Assembly (NCBI GenBank): GCA_025201375.1
Contig: JAIWZP010000006.1
Location: 868,001 to 932,000, forward strand
From: Gongronella butleri
Taxonomy: Eukaryota; Mucoromycota; Mucoromycetes; Mucorales; Cunninghamellaceae
Direction of reading: 5' to 3'
Length of the DNA: 64,000 nucleotides
Part shown: in pieces, positions 34,953 to 47,533 of the stretch
Numbering within the stretch: the stretch's first letter is position 1
Layout of the letters: each line of letters begins with the position of its first letter
Translations under genes and position numbers: made by a program
Notes under the pieces: generated by a model
Database searches by the model: none
Told to the model about the DNA's origin: nothing
Seen by the model: only the letters and a program-made list of their open reading frames with translations

Positions 34953-36454
34953 TGTGGAAAGATGGAGTAAAAATGAAAAAGAAAAAAAATCAAGAACGAA
35001 TGTTGAAAAAAAAAAAGAAAAACGACTGAAATGCCTCGCCTTTTAAAAGGGTTTTTGGATTCTTCAAGTCGATTCCTATTGTACGACCGCGTACCAGCAA
35101 GATTGCACGTAAATCATCTATTTTTGGAGATTTACAAGCTGAGCGGGCGGGCGGATGAAGTGGCACCAAGCCAACAAATGAAGGGGAGCAAGGTTGTACA
35201 GGATGAAATCCAGATCGCCATTGGATGAAGGCCTGGCTCTTTTGTTCCACAAAAAAAATGATTTTCTTCTTGAAAAGGACATTATCTTCAAACAAGCTGC
35301 AGCCTAAAATAAAAATGATGCTTTTTAGGAAAATCGTGTCGACTTGCTGGCTCATCGGTGCTCGGCTCAGATAGATGCGACGACTGAGGCACCTGCCCGT
35401 CATTAAGGTGTGCGTCGTCCCTCAGAATTTGCAGTCGAACAATTGCTTTGCAGTGTGGTCAATGGCCTTTGAGACCGCCGGGCCTATGTCTCACACGCAG
35501 GTGCAACGCGATTCCATGATCCAGTGAAACGACGGGGATCGACATTGTATCGACAAGCTAAAAAAAAAAAAAAGAGGAGGCTCAAATAAACATGAGGTGC
35601 CAGAGCCCCCTCTTGGCCATATCATGAGGCGCCATCGCCCATTTTGTTCCACAATTCTATTTTTAAGCTTCAGTGTCCCGTTTCATTGGGAAGCGGCGTG
35701 TGCTCGTTTTATTTTTTTTTTCTCCTTCGTACGACTCCACGGGCACACGACAGAGTCTTCATTTTCAAAGGTAAACAAAGCATGACACCTGTGGCGGCGA
35801 TCAGGACCACGCGCACTGATTAGATCTCGTGAAGATGCTGCAAAAGCCCTTTTGAGAGAGGTAGCTGCTAGTGCGCTCAATCAATGGCGCCAAAACAGCA
35901 AAAATAGGGAGCTAGCTCTCCTTTTGTCCGCTCAAAAGTCGCGCGCGCCCTATAATGCCCTTGTTTTCGTTTGCGCTGCCGACAATTGCCGCGTGGGTGC
36001 ATGGATGCAATTGTTTTTTCCCTCCTCCTTGATGAACACACGCCACTTTGTTTTTTTTTCTCGGCAGCGATTGAGCAAACAAACAAAGGCCCGGTTCCCG
36101 CTGACGTCTTTTTCTGCCGCCGATCACGCCACACGTGTCCAAATAGCCAAGCAAAATATTGATGGATGAGGTGCATTTGCGATCAAACGTGGAGTGCTTT
36201 GTTCCAACTGCTTTTTTTTTTTTTGCCTTTTGGTTCCATGCTGACAACAACAACAACAAAAAAGAGAAAACAAAAGCAAACGAACCCCTGAATTTTATGA
36301 TTGAATGAAGGGTATAAAGATCAAGACGCACATGGGTGTGTGCGGCTATTCCGCGTGAAGCTGCAAGATGAAATTGAAAAAGAACAAGGAGAGAAGCAAG
36401 GGGAGGGGGGTGAAAATATGAGCAGGAGCAGATGAGATACGTTTTCGCTCATTA
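34953..36454. other. Gene-free stretch, CDA1 promoter and HMG 3' flank
   Basis: No gene is supported. It contains AT-rich promoter sequence of chitin deacetylase 1, a TTTTAAAA box at 35040-35047, and AT tracts. GTATAAAG at about 36312 on the plus strand resembles a TATA box, but no downstream reading frame supports a gene. Confidence 0.4.
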
Positions 36455-37685
36455 CTAGTCCAAAATTTGTCTCCTTGTGTACCGCCGTTTGGGGCTGGGC
36501 TTGGGTCTGTAGCGATAATTAGGGAAGGCTTCTTGATGTGCCAATCTGGAGTGTTCCGCCAAGACATGATACGGTTGCTTTTGCTTGTTGGTCAGCTTGC
36601 CCCAATAGATCGCCGCGCGTCTTTTAAAAAGAACGACACGCGTCAGCATTTAAAAAGCGCGTCTTTTTTATTCATTTTCATCCCATTTTCCCGGTTTTTT
36701 TTTTTTTTTTTTTAAAAAAAGTCTTACTTTGAAATTTCGTTGGCACGAATCGTTGGATCTTTTGACTTGATCATCTTGGTGAAGGAGCATCGAAACTGAT
36801 GTATGCGCGTGCAATTGGAAGGAGGAAAGGTAATTTATACGAGGGATCAGCTGTCATTTTCCTTTTACGCCTGTTCCCTCCCCCCTCCTTTGGTCTTGTC
36901 CCCCCCCTTTTTTTTTAGCTTGCTCTTTGTATCCCTCTCTGTCGCTGTCGCGTTCAATTGTCATTCCTATATTTGCTTACGTGGATCCATGCATTTTTGG
37001 GCCGCTTGATATGCGATTTTTTGTTGACAAAGTTTTCTATTGTCGGCTCGGGACTGGACACGGGTGTTGTGAGCATTTGCGACACTATGTCTGGGCTGAG
37101 GGGGGTGTCTAAATCAGTGTCTTCGGTCTTTGGCTCGGGCTCAGGTGTTGATGATGGCCTCAACGCGGGTGATGAGGGCGCGGGGGCAATTGTACACTGC
37201 TTGGGGGCGATTTGGGGCGGCAGACTCCAGCATTGCACGATAAATTGAGGTTCACGGGCATTGGGATCGTCTGGGCTTGGTAGGGTGGCTTGGAGGTTGG
37301 TCGTGCTTGGTGTAATGGCATCAGCAACCGATGGCGTGGTTGCGGTGGTGCTATTGGCGCCACTGTCCTCATCTGACGACGTGGTGCACGTGCTGGACGA
37401 CACAATTGACGACAGGGACAAGCGATGCGATCGCGGACGCGTGTTGATGCCAAGTGTATTGTTCATGCACACTTGAGGCTCCAAATAGGGTGGAGGCAAT
37501 GAAATTGGCAAGGCATTGTTGTCGATTTGCGTCTCCTTTGGCGCGTCGCCATGTTTGCCAAGTTGGGAATCATGAAAAGGCATGCCGGTGGTCGTGGTGG
37601 TGAACACGAGCGGCGGCAGGCGGATCTTGTATGGCGTTTCAGCCGAATCATGCGCGAGATACAGGGTCGAATGGATTGACGACAT
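36455..37685 (-). CDS. HMG-box (MATA type) transcription factor
   Basis: Sequence-specific DNA-binding protein of the fungal MATA_HMG group. Three minus-strand exons, 37685-36981, 36795-36728 and 36620-36455, close to 312 aa. The first 225 residues are low complexity (Ser/Thr/Pro-rich, acidic). The HMG box fills the C-terminus (about 229-305) and is interrupted by both introns: IKRPKNAWIHFRCSF, IRANEISKRAAIYWGKL, KQPYHVLAEHSRLAHQEAF and PNYRYRPKPSPKRR. These are the hallmark positions (RPxNAWI, NEISK, W, PxYRYxP). Neighbours are chitin deacetylases and not tptA or rnhA, so this is not the mucoralean sex locus. Targets unknown. Confidence 0.85.
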
Positions 37686-40600
37686 GAATTGGAAGGCGAC
37701 AAAATAGCGGAAAGAACAAAAGGAAGCAAAAAAAAAAAAAAAAAAGAGCAGATCAATCTACACAACAGTCTTTTTGATGATGTCTTTTTGTCTCGTTGGT
37801 CGGACTCCAGTCATACAGACATTGTAATTAGAGGGCCGCCTCCTTTTCCTCCTTGATCTCTCTATTTTTTTGCTCTTTCTCATTCTATCGTGTAAAGCAT
37901 CATTGTAAATTACCCCCTTACTGGTCCTCTGCTCACCCGCCTCCCTTTTTTTTTATATGTATAATTCTCTTTGTTTTTGTACAGTGATATTCAAGGAGGT
38001 ACGCCTGAATGTGTCTTTGTGTGACACAGCACGCCTTTTTTTTCACCTGCGCAAGCCGTTTTGCCACACACACAAAGCGCCTTGAAGCTATCCCCCCCTT
38101 AAAGAGCCTCCTTTTTTCCTTTTTTTTTTTTCCGTTGCGTGAAGATGATGATGAGTGCTATGGTGGGTCTTTGAAGAGAGATGGCCATAATTTTCTGTCC
38201 AGCATTTCGTTTTCCGGGGACCGACACGTAAAACGCGTGGTCAAATGTGAAAATGCGACATTTTTCGCTGACGTTGCCTGATTTGGGGTCTCGAGGCCGG
38301 TGATGCTGGTCCTGCGCCTCTGCTTTGGCCCCTTTGTGGCCCTCCCCCTCCCTTTTCCTCCTTTCGAATGAAACAACGATTACTTTGTTATTTGGCCTTG
38401 CAACCAAAAAAAATAAAAATAAAATAAAATGCAGCTCATGACTATCGATCGGTCTCCTTTTTTTTCTATTTCTACGCCGACCACGGCCCATAACGCACAA
38501 AGGCAAGCAAAGTCACACATGCTCCCCCACCCCCTTGATGCCAATTGTCATTGTTCACGGCAGATGACGTGGGAAATGCATGGAACGAGCCCAGTTTATC
38601 CTACAAAAGCCGACGTTTTTTTTTTATCGCGTCATGTACCCGTTGGCAACGTGTCAGCCGCTTTTCTTGCTTTCTTCCTATTCTTTTTAGTTCTTTGTTT
38701 GTCAATTGCAATGGCCCAACAAAGAAAAAAAAAGATGGCCCTCCTCTCTCATCTCCGCGTCCCCTTTTTCCCCCCACCTCCTTTTTTTTGAACCCGTTCT
38801 CAATGCGATCACGGCCTCAACGTCCAGGTAACCCAGATCGCGGTGGTTTCCAACCCCTTGATTCTCATTGTCCATGCCAATGTAGCTGCATCCATGCGGC
38901 GTAAATGGCAAAAGACGTTTTGTGGACTACTATTGTCTCAAAATTCCCTTTTTCTTTGATGTAGACGGCGGGTGCTAGGACCCGTCTCGCACAAGGTGTG
39001 CATGTGCACCAGCACAACGATACCTTTTGTGTCGAAATTTAACGAGATCAGGTCCATGTCGCACACAATTTCAGACCTTACATGCGTGCATCTTGTCTTT
39101 TATGATTCACATTGTGTTGGGCCAGGATGCAATTGCCATTTTTCTTTGCTCCTAGTCCCTTGTTTTATTTTTTTTATTGAAAGACACAGTGAAATGGGAA
39201 GGGGAGTGCCGCGGTGCACGCATTTCGGCGTAAAATAGACAAGGGGGTGCGTGAGACGACAGTCGCTTTGTTCCTGGCGCCTTTTACCCCTTAATTCTGT
39301 GGGATGTTCTATGCCGAGGGGAAAGCCATGTTCTGGTTACCCTGTCTTCCATGCGCATTCGTTTTGTTTAAAACCGGAAATTGCTGGTTAAGCTGCTGCG
39401 CGCGCTTAGTAACAATCAGGCCGGCTACCATTTCCTCCTTGTTGCCGTCGGTGATGCATTTCAATGAAACCCCATTATAGCGCGAGAGTCAGGAGACGGA
39501 AAGGGAGCACAATTGTTCCTTGCTTTCGTCTTTATTGCGTGCGCACCCCCCTTTTTTATGTTTTTTTTTCGTTTTGTTTACCGAAGGTCGACGCTCATGC
39601 TCCTGCACGCGCCAATGACATCTTTCGGAGCACGCGCAAACGCTTTCTCTGTCATGCTATGCAATCCATTTGCCGGGCCGGCCGCGAATCCCCCAAGCTC
39701 CGGGGAATTTTTCTCGCTTTTTCACCCCAATTGCAGACTCGGTGCGCATGGACTGGACCCAATTGTGGCTTTCAGCCGCCGCAACGCTAACCAAGCCCGC
39801 AACGCTTCCCCATAAGCATGGTCCGCCAATGTGTGCTGACCATGACACGTGGGTGGACGCATTGCGTAGCTCATTTTACTTTGAAACAAAGAAAAATGAA
39901 AAGAAATCAGCAGCCACACGGGCTGAGGCTGATGGCTGATGATTTGACGAGGTCTCTTAGACAAGATGCATCGGGGCTCATGACATTCGCGCACGCGACC
40001 TGACTCCAACGGGGAGGGGGGGGGGAACAGTCAAGGAAAAGGGGCTGGCAATTGTCTCACCTGCTTGAATTTGGCGCGTCCGAGCCTGTTCACGGCGCCC
40101 TGAGCGAACTCAATCGATGAAAAAAACAAAGGACATGCAGCGTGAACTTTGATGCTTTTTTTTTTGTGTGCAACGCATGACGGCACGCGTGTATGTGCTT
40201 TTTGCCGGGTTGTTTGGGCAGCCCCCCCCCTGCATTTGGCAGGGCTTTTTTTAACGATGCGTGCTTGGAGAGGTGATTGAAACGAACGCCAAGGATTTTT
40301 GTGGCGTCGAAACAGAAGCTTGGGAAAAGCGAGGTGCTTGTTTGTGCTATTTTTTTTTTATTTTTTGAGCTTTTTCATGGTCTTTCAATTAAAAAAAAAA
40401 AGAGAGAACATTCCATTGATTGCGGGTGGCGAGCAAGGACACGGTGTGTACAAGGTGCCCACGGTGCTTACATATGAACTAGCGCATAAAGTTAAGCGTT
40501 CCCTTCTTGTCGGCACGAGCTGTCCTTCTAAAATTGCAATTTGGGGGTACCTTGACGCTATTTTTGGCTCCGCAAAAAAAAAGTTAGGGGCCCACGATGG

Positions 40601-41147
40601 GGAAAAACATCTTCCGAAACACAGGTTGGCCTGTCGCAAGGCAGCATTCGCGCTTTTCCGCTACCATTCTTCCTTTTTTAGGCATTTTATTTTCAGGCAG
40701 AAAAAAACCAAGAAGTTACACAGGCATTGGCCGTGACACCTGCCCCTTTGGACTCTGGACAATGATAATCTGCTAAATTTGGATGTTTTATTTGCTTATG
40801 TGTCACTCCAATCGTGCTACGCGGACACTCTTTTGTTTTTCTACATGGACGTTCGACTTTTGACGAGCCGTCATTCATCATACAGGGGTTCAATGGCAAA
40901 ACAGACAACACCGTTGGAAAGAGTAGATTAAAAAGTACCAGAGGTGACTGTGTCAGGTCGCTAGCGGATTGCGTTGGGCAAAAAAATAGGCTCGGCCCTG
41001 ATCGAGCCATGCGGCTTGAAAATGCGGGTTTCTGTCCCTCACCCGCCCTGATGTGGTATCTCCGACAAGGCAAAAAAAAAAAATAAAATAAAAAAAACTT
41101 CTCTTTAGATGGGATTAGCATGTCCGAGGCTCAGAGAAAAACAAATG
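37686..41147. other. 3.5 kb gene-free gap between HMG gene and chitin deacetylase 2
   Basis: Nothing that qualifies as a gene is visible on either strand. The region has many short T and C tracts, AAATAAAAATAAAATAAAA at about 38409-38428, and random-looking short frames (for example 38429-38791 and 39464-39790). It does not match the repeat family. It could hold long regulatory sequence or non-coding transcripts, but nothing in it shows this directly. Confidence 0.35.
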
Positions 41148-41154
41148 TATAAAA
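41148..41154 (+). promoter_or_regulatory. TATA box of chitin deacetylase 2
   Basis: TATAAAA 77-83 nt before the ATG at 41231, followed by a T-rich leader. Confidence 0.65.
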
Positions 41155-41230
41155 GACAGACACGCTAAAAAAATTGATGTTTCTTCTTTTTTTTTTTTAA
41201 TCCCTCTTTTTTTTCGTATTTTCATCCATC

Positions 41231-42925
41231 ATGCATACCTCTCAAAAGGCTGGTGTTCTTTTGATGGCCATGGCCAGTGTGGCCAGTGCGCAAAACGCGA
41301 CAACGTCCAATAGCACGAGCACGTCGTCTGGTCTTTTGCCTCAAACATCGCCCACGTGGTTGCCCCAAGTCTCGCAGCCCGCCAATGTGGTCACATCGTA
41401 CCCTGCGGGCCCCTACAATCTGACCACCACGCTGCCCCACACCACGCTCAACTTGTCGGCTTACCCCGAGCCCTGGGCATCCCCTGACACCACGGCTGCT
41501 GAGGTCCAGGCCGCTTACAATTCCATTGACTGGTCCAAGGTGCCTGCTGCTCCTGTCAACAAGGACCAGAGCAATGGTGACATCTCTTTCCAAGGCTACA
41601 ATGCTGATTCGGATCCGTAAGTCATTGCTTTTGCTCCTTTTTTTCTTTTTTTCTTTTGCCCCGCGGCATGGGATTTATTCCAGCTGTCGGGATCACTGAT
41701 CGCAGCTGATTGCATTGTTCTGACCCTTTTTCTCTCAATTAGCTACTGCTGGTGGTCTGACACCAACTGTGTCAAGCCCAAGGTGGACTATCTCCCTGAG
41801 GATGTCTACAATTGCCCTAATGTCGGTGATTGGGGTTTGAACTATGGTAGGCAAAGATGAAAAAAAATAGAAAAAACAAAAAGTGTTCGATCAAAACCTG
41901 GTCTAACCTTATTTTTATTATTATTTTTTTCTTTTGCCAAGATGACGGTCCTTATAACTACGCCGACAATGACCCCGTTTTGAACAACTATTCCGAGCCC
42001 CAGCTCTACAATTTCCTTGCTGAGCACAACAATCAAAAGGCCACCCTCTTTTACATTGGTTCCAACGTTGTCACGTACCCTGCCGCGGCCCAACGCGCTC
42101 TTAATGACGGCCACATCATCTGTGTTCACACTTGGAGCCATCCTCAGTAAGCAAAAAACGAAGCGCCGCATGAATTCACCCCTTGGCGGCATGACTAATT
42201 CCTCCGTTTTCCGCAGAATGACCACGCAAAGCAATGAAAAGGTCGTTGCCGAGTTTTACTGGACGCTCAAGGCCATCAAGGAGACCCTGAACATTACGCC
42301 CAAGTGCTGGCGCCCTCCCTATGGTGACGTCGATGACCGTGTCCGTGCCATTGCTTGGCAAATGGGCATGCGCACCATGGTGTAAGTTTAAAAAAGTTGC
42401 TAAAAAAAATGACGCGTCTGACGTGGTATGTTCTTTTTTTCTTTTCTTTTTTTCTTTAGCTGGGACGAAGACTCCAATGACTGGAACATGCCCGGTGACG
42501 GCGGCGGCAACCTGCCCTGGGACACTGTCAATGGCTACTTTGAAGGCTGGGTGCAAGCTAGACAAAATGGCAGCGACAATTCGACGGGCCACATTGTCTT
42601 GGAGCACGAATTGAACAATTCGACCGTCATGATGACCGAAAAGTGGCTCCCTACCCTGCAATCCACTTTTAACGTCAAGTCGATCCACGACTGCTTGGGC
42701 ATCACCGATCCTTACTGGGAGACTGGCTTTGTTTACCCTGCCAATGCCTCGGGCAACCAGACCTCGCACAACTCGACCACCACCTCCAACAGCACCGTCT
42801 CCGGCTCTGGCTCTGCGGCTGGTAGCTCGTCCAATGCCAATGGCAGCACCTCGGGAGCCGCGCAAGTGACCGTTTCTTCCGTCGTTGGTCTTTTCGTCGC
42901 CATGGCTGCCGCGAAGCTCTTTTAA
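41231..42925 (+). CDS. Chitin deacetylase 2 (CE4, secreted, GPI-type)
   Basis: Second NodB-family chitin deacetylase. Five exons, 41231-41616, 41743-41846, 41942-42146, 42217-42381 and 42460-42925, give 441 aa. Signal peptide at about 1-20 ([14 protein letters not shown]). Motifs: [42 protein letters not shown] and [11 protein letters not shown] Ser/Thr/Asn-rich tail with many N-glycosylation sites ends in a hydrophobic GPI-type stretch ([14 protein letters not shown]). Its first two introns correspond to those of chitin deacetylase 1, the second shifted by one base; the others differ between paralogues. TATA box at 41148. Intron 4 contains GACGCGTCTGACG. Confidence 0.94.
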
Positions 42926-43331
42926 TCTCATTGCCATTCATCTTTAAATCCCTCAATTAAACACAATTACATCCCCCTCATGTATTGCATCCTTTATCCT
43001 GCCTCAATGGACACATCGTAACTCGTCTTTTTTTTCTTTCAAATCGCAATTGTCCTTAGAGTTTGGCCCTTTTAAGCACGCGTGTGACATGTCACTCATT
43101 TGCGCGGTTCATTTTTGGCGATGTAGACAAGCGCCCTGACCACATTTTCTATTGAAAACTGGCTAAATGACCCCCTTTTGCTATTTTTGCAACAATTTGC
43201 TCAAGATCAAGCGCTGGATCTGAGCATTTTTATTCATTCGTGATGATACATTAGGGGTACACGATGCAAAGAGCTACGAGTGGCATGGAGAATGAAAAAA
43301 AAAAGATGGACAGCGATGAGAAAAAGATCAA
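42926..43331. other. Convergent intergenic region
   Basis: 3' flanks of chitin deacetylase 2 (+) and the small cysteine-rich gene (-). AT-rich, with TCAATTAAA near 42953. No gene seen. Confidence 0.4.
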
Positions 43332-43611
43332 CTACGCGGTGATTTGCGCGGTGGGGATCTCGCAAGTGCCATAGGCAGCCTCATTGTCGCGGCGACACAC
43401 CAGATGATCCGCACACACCATGTTTTGGCTGCACACTGTAAAGCAAAAAGCAAATCACGCGTCAGATCACGTCCAACACACATCCTTACGCCGCCATGAC
43501 GCGTCCATTTGACTTACTATTGTGCAAGGATCGGTATTGCGGCAAAGGCTTGCTGTTCACAAGTGTGGCCAAGGTGGTGGCAGCAAGAAAGACAGCGAGA
43601 ACGATCTTCAT
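43332..43611 (-). CDS. Small secreted four-cysteine peptide
   Basis: Two minus-strand exons, 43611-43518 and 43435-43332, close to 65 aa; too short and split to be caught by simple frame scans. Signal peptide at about 1-21 (MKIVLAVFLAATTLATLVNS), then KPLPQYRSLH. The mature part has four cysteines spaced C-x5-C-x5-C-x10-C (MCSQNMVCADHLVCRR and AAYGTCEIP), likely two disulfides. TATA box at 43673. No homologue recognised. Class: small secreted cysteine-rich protein of fungi; roles range from wall component to effector, and nothing here chooses between them. Confidence 0.75.
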
Positions 43612-43672
43612 GAAGTGGTACTGTAAAGACGAAAAAAGTAAAGAAAATGTGTTTGTGCAGGGATGAATTGAT

Positions 43673-43679
43673 TTTTATA
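43673..43679 (-). promoter_or_regulatory. TATA box of the cysteine-rich peptide gene
   Basis: TATAAAA on the minus strand about 62-68 nt upstream of the ATG at 43611. Confidence 0.6.
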
Positions 43680-43751
43680 CAAAACGACATGTTTATTTTT
43701 GACGGGGAATTCTAATTTCAACCATGGAGGCCCGGGAAGGAACGCCATATC

Positions 43752-44662
43752 TTAACCTGTCATGGTCAAGTTGGCGCTCTGGCCAACAGGGAGCAATGTA
43801 AATCGCGGTGTGGCGTGAGCAAGGGGCACCACATTGCAATTCTGCTGCTGCTGCCCTTGCTGCTTGCCTACCATGGCCTTGCGTGTCCTGCATTGGGTGA
43901 AAAAAAAAATCAATTTGAGGGACGAAAAAAAGGCGCGTTTCTTTTTACCTTTCAAAGGTGTCATTGTTTGTTCGCAAGATGTTGCCCAGCAGCAGTGTTT
44001 GCTTGAGATAGAACCTGTCGACGTTGTCGTCAAAGCACGATTCCATGGTGGCCCAATTGATGGGATCAATCTGGAGGACAAAAAAAAAAAAAGTAAAAAG
44101 GAGAAAATCGGGTGAGTTGGCATTTTCGTGACGCCCTTGTGCCATTTGTGCCCTTGTTGACCACAATTGGCACCTGGACGAGGGGGGAAGCAGATGCAAT
44201 TTACCTTTTGTTTTATGGGGCCAGCAAATTCCAATTGGGATGCGGGGGGTGCATGCTCCTGCAAGAGGCGGTGGATGAAGCAAACATCAAACAGAAGCTG
44301 GGTGGCACCTTTTTCTGTGATGACCGGGCTTTGCGCCATGAAGCGCGTCAGCACCTGCACCATCCTGTCATGCAACGTCTCACACAGCGCTCGTAGCACC
44401 GTCTAAAAAAAAAAAAGAAAAAAAAAACAGGTTCAATTCCGCCTCACGTGAGTTTGTGTTCCCCCATTGTATCACCCTCATGCAAAGTTGCCAGATTCGC
44501 GCTTTTGCAGAATTGCAGACGGCACGCATGCCTCGGACTTACCATTTCCAGCCTAGTGCAATGGTAATGTTGAATCGCCTGACACAAGTCGAACGCGATC
44601 TCTTCAATCTCATGGCTCGCCACGGTCGGTAGCACCACGCCATCGCTCACGCCTAAGTAACC

Positions 44663-44694
<32 letters not shown>

Positions 44695-47533
44695 AGGGGA
44701 GGGGCGAAAAAGGAGGCAATTGGCTCGAGATGAGATCAAAAAATGCCAATTGACTTTTTTTGCACCCATAAAAAAACTTACGTTCCCACACGGCCGCGGC
44801 AGGGCAGGTGTCATCCCATGACGTTGTCGCAAGCACAAGGTCCAATTGATGTTCAAACTTGTCATACATCCAATCCATCCAGAGCTGATGTGCTTGCTGG
44901 TACATGGCGTGGAACCGGCGCTCCAAATCAAGGACTCTGGGATCTGAGGACGAAAACAAGGTCAGAATACGCATGTGCGAAAACAAAAACGCGTCTGTTG
45001 TTGTGTGCTTTACCCTTGCCAACGTCGCTTTTTAATTCAAACATGTCAGCGCGACCATTTGTGAGCGTGAGGCACCGTGCAAGTTGCTGCGATTGCTCTC
45101 CAATGTGCTTGGCGAGGCGCCCTAGCCAGATGGATAGCTTGTTGGCTACAATTGACGCGTGAGTGACACGGTTTGCCTGTTTTTTTTTTCCCTCATTTGC
45201 GTGGTTTTACCATCCTCTCTGTTGGACCACTGCTTCAATTGATCTAGTAGCGATTGGATGCCATCCATGTAACCAATGGCTGCAGCCTGGCATTGCTCTT
45301 GGAAGTACTTGGCGAGAGCATTGACATCGCTGAAAGAAAAAAAAAAACGCGCTTCAGCGAGGTCTGCCCTCTTTTTGTTTTTGTTTTTTAATATTACCTT
45401 TGAAAGCGCGCCTGCTTGGCGCTGTCCATGTCCGTATGCGATGCGGCGTCCAGACGCAGAGTATCGAGCGTGCGGTCAAACAATTGCACGAATTCGGTGA
45501 GCAAAGGTGTGGATTCTGATGAAACCTGCCTCAGTGCCGTCTTGAACGACTCTATTTCGAGCGACGACGCGAGTGTGGGAAGCTGCAGTGCCGGCTGCTT
45601 GGGATCCATCATGGATGGCCACAGGGGCGGGGCCAATTGGAAGCCATTCTTTGCCGCGTCTTCCTGGCGATTGACAATGGCTGGCCAAATCTTTTCTTTG
45701 GGCTGTTTTGTCAGCACGTCGAACCCGGCATCGACAATGGCGCGTCCATGGGCATTGAACGAGACGCGGAAGAGATCGTCATAAATCGAGTAGGGCTCGC
45801 GCAACACGTCGTTGCAAACCTAAACAATAATAAATAAATAAAAAACGACGCGTCCACTTGCGCTACCAATCTCTCTCTTTTTTTTTTTTACCCTTTGCCA
45901 TTGCGATTTGTCGCCCTGTTCGAGTAAAAAGTCGTCGAGCATAACGCGGACTTGCCAAAGAGACGCGTGTGTAGTAAGGGGTTTCAAAATAGAGGGCAAT
46001 TGTGCGTCCACGTCCGTTTTGATCGTGCGCAGCCATTGCAGTGTGGCTTTGTGGATGGCGTCGGCGGTAGGGGGCGTGCCAGCGTGGATAGAGGGTGTGA
46101 ATTGGTGGATCTTTTCTGGCAAGTGGCGAATCAGGAGGTGTGCATTGACAATGGGGGAGAACATGCGCGTGACGACGGGTGACCACGCTTGTGGATCGGT
46201 TGCGGGTGACGAGGCTGCGTGGCCACTTGCGCTGGAGGGATTAGCGGCGGCAGTGGTCTGGGGTATCATGAAAGATTCTTGCATGCGAGCGACGTAATGA
46301 GCGAGCATGTTTGGCTCATTGCCGGATGGCGCGACAAACACGTGATACACGTCAAGCAACGTGGTCCTGATCACGGCGGCCATGTCGCGCAGCTGTCGCG
46401 GGAGCCGTGCGTGTTGTTCCTTGGAGCCAATGCCCTGAGCAGCAACATGCTCCTTGATCACTTGCCCACGCCGGTCCAACAAAATCTGCAGCGTCGATTC
46501 CATCGTCATCCCGTCCAACAGCACCAATGTCATCAGGATTTGCGCCACATCCTAACAAAAACAACAAAAAAGTGTCAGAAATCACGTCGATCGCGTCGAA
46601 AAAAGGCAAATTTTTGATTGTACCTCGGACGTGACAGTAGCGGCGCGCAGATGGTGCATGGACTTTTGAATGATCTGGGATCGGAAAAAGCTGATGGCAT
46701 CCCATTGGCGCTGGATCACGGGGAACGCCAGCTGCAAAACAAGAAGAAAAATAATAAAAAGAAAAATGGGGAAAAGAGGCGTGAGATTCACGTCGCGACG
46801 CGTCTTTTTGGAGGATTGGTGGGTCTATTTCGTACGTCGACATCGATGGTGAATGCTTCTTCGCTCTCGAGATAGGCGTGGACTTGTTCAGCAAGCGTAT
46901 ACAGAGATCCAGCGAGCAAATACTGATGACTTTCTAATGCATGCCAGATCTGCTTGGGCACGTCGGCCAACGATTTGATGAGCGCGGCAAGTACGTATTG
47001 TTGCTGACCCTTGTCGTCTATAGCAAAAAAATATAATATAAGTTTTTGACGCGTTCCATGTTGATTTTTCGCACCTTTTGGCTCTTTTTGATCAGAGTTG
47101 GAGCGCAACTCGGCCGCCTTGCTCTGGATGGTCTGTGTGGTGCATGCTGTGCGCATGCGGTCGAGCGACTCGCGAATTGATTTGCACTTTTTGTCCATGT
47201 CGATGATGGTGTCCGCTGCAGAAATCAGGTCGATGTATTGCTCCCTATAAGAAAATTAGCATCCAATGCGCTTTTTTTGTTCTAGCTGTCACTCTTACCC
47301 AACCATGGATCGCAGCTCCTTTTTGCGCAGCTCGATGTTTTGCCTACAAAAGAACAAGAATGAGCAGATGAGGCCCATGTTCATGTATTTTTCGCAAAAA
47401 GTTACCTTGTGCGCTTCTCAAAGGCGCGAACCTCGGCCACACTGGCCTCGGAAAGGTACGTGTCTGGATCCTCATCGGCATTAAAGGCCGGCAACGTGGA
47501 TATCACGGGCGGGGACGGGGTTGTCTTGGCCAT
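43752..47533 (-). CDS. COG1: Conserved oligomeric Golgi complex subunit 1
   Basis: Subunit of the COG tethering complex for retrograde vesicles within the Golgi. About fourteen minus-strand exons from the ATG at 47533 to the stop at 43752, roughly 900 aa (human COG1 980; yeast shorter). The N-terminus has the Vps51/COG1 signature: YLSEASVAEVRAFEKRTR, IELRKKELRSMVGEQYIDL and ISAADTIIDMDKKCKSIR. The rest is helical, with LAFPVIQRQWDAISFFRSQI and a long acidic-hydrophobic middle. A late segment is PINWATMESCFDDNVDRFYL. The many exons are separated by introns with A-run donors and T-run acceptors, several holding an ACGCGT word (44989, 45154, 45848, 46798, 47048). It shares an 0.8 kb upstream region with the peroxisomal hydratase gene. 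Confidence 0.85.
44659..44690. repeat. Poly(A) tract inside a COG1 intron
   Basis: About 32 consecutive A on the plus strand, so a T tract on the coding strand near the acceptor of an intron of COG1. It illustrates the T-run acceptors of this genome. Confidence 0.85.

Noticed and set aside
36455..37685. Mucoralean sex locus (sexM/sexP)
   Set aside because: The HMG gene is not flanked by tptA and rnhA; its neighbours are chitin deacetylases, so it is treated as a different HMG factor.
38429..39939. Several 90-140 codon frames between HMG and chitin deacetylase 2 genes
   Set aside because: Composition is that of homopolymer-rich non-coding DNA, frames overlap on both strands and none has a domain or joinable exons.
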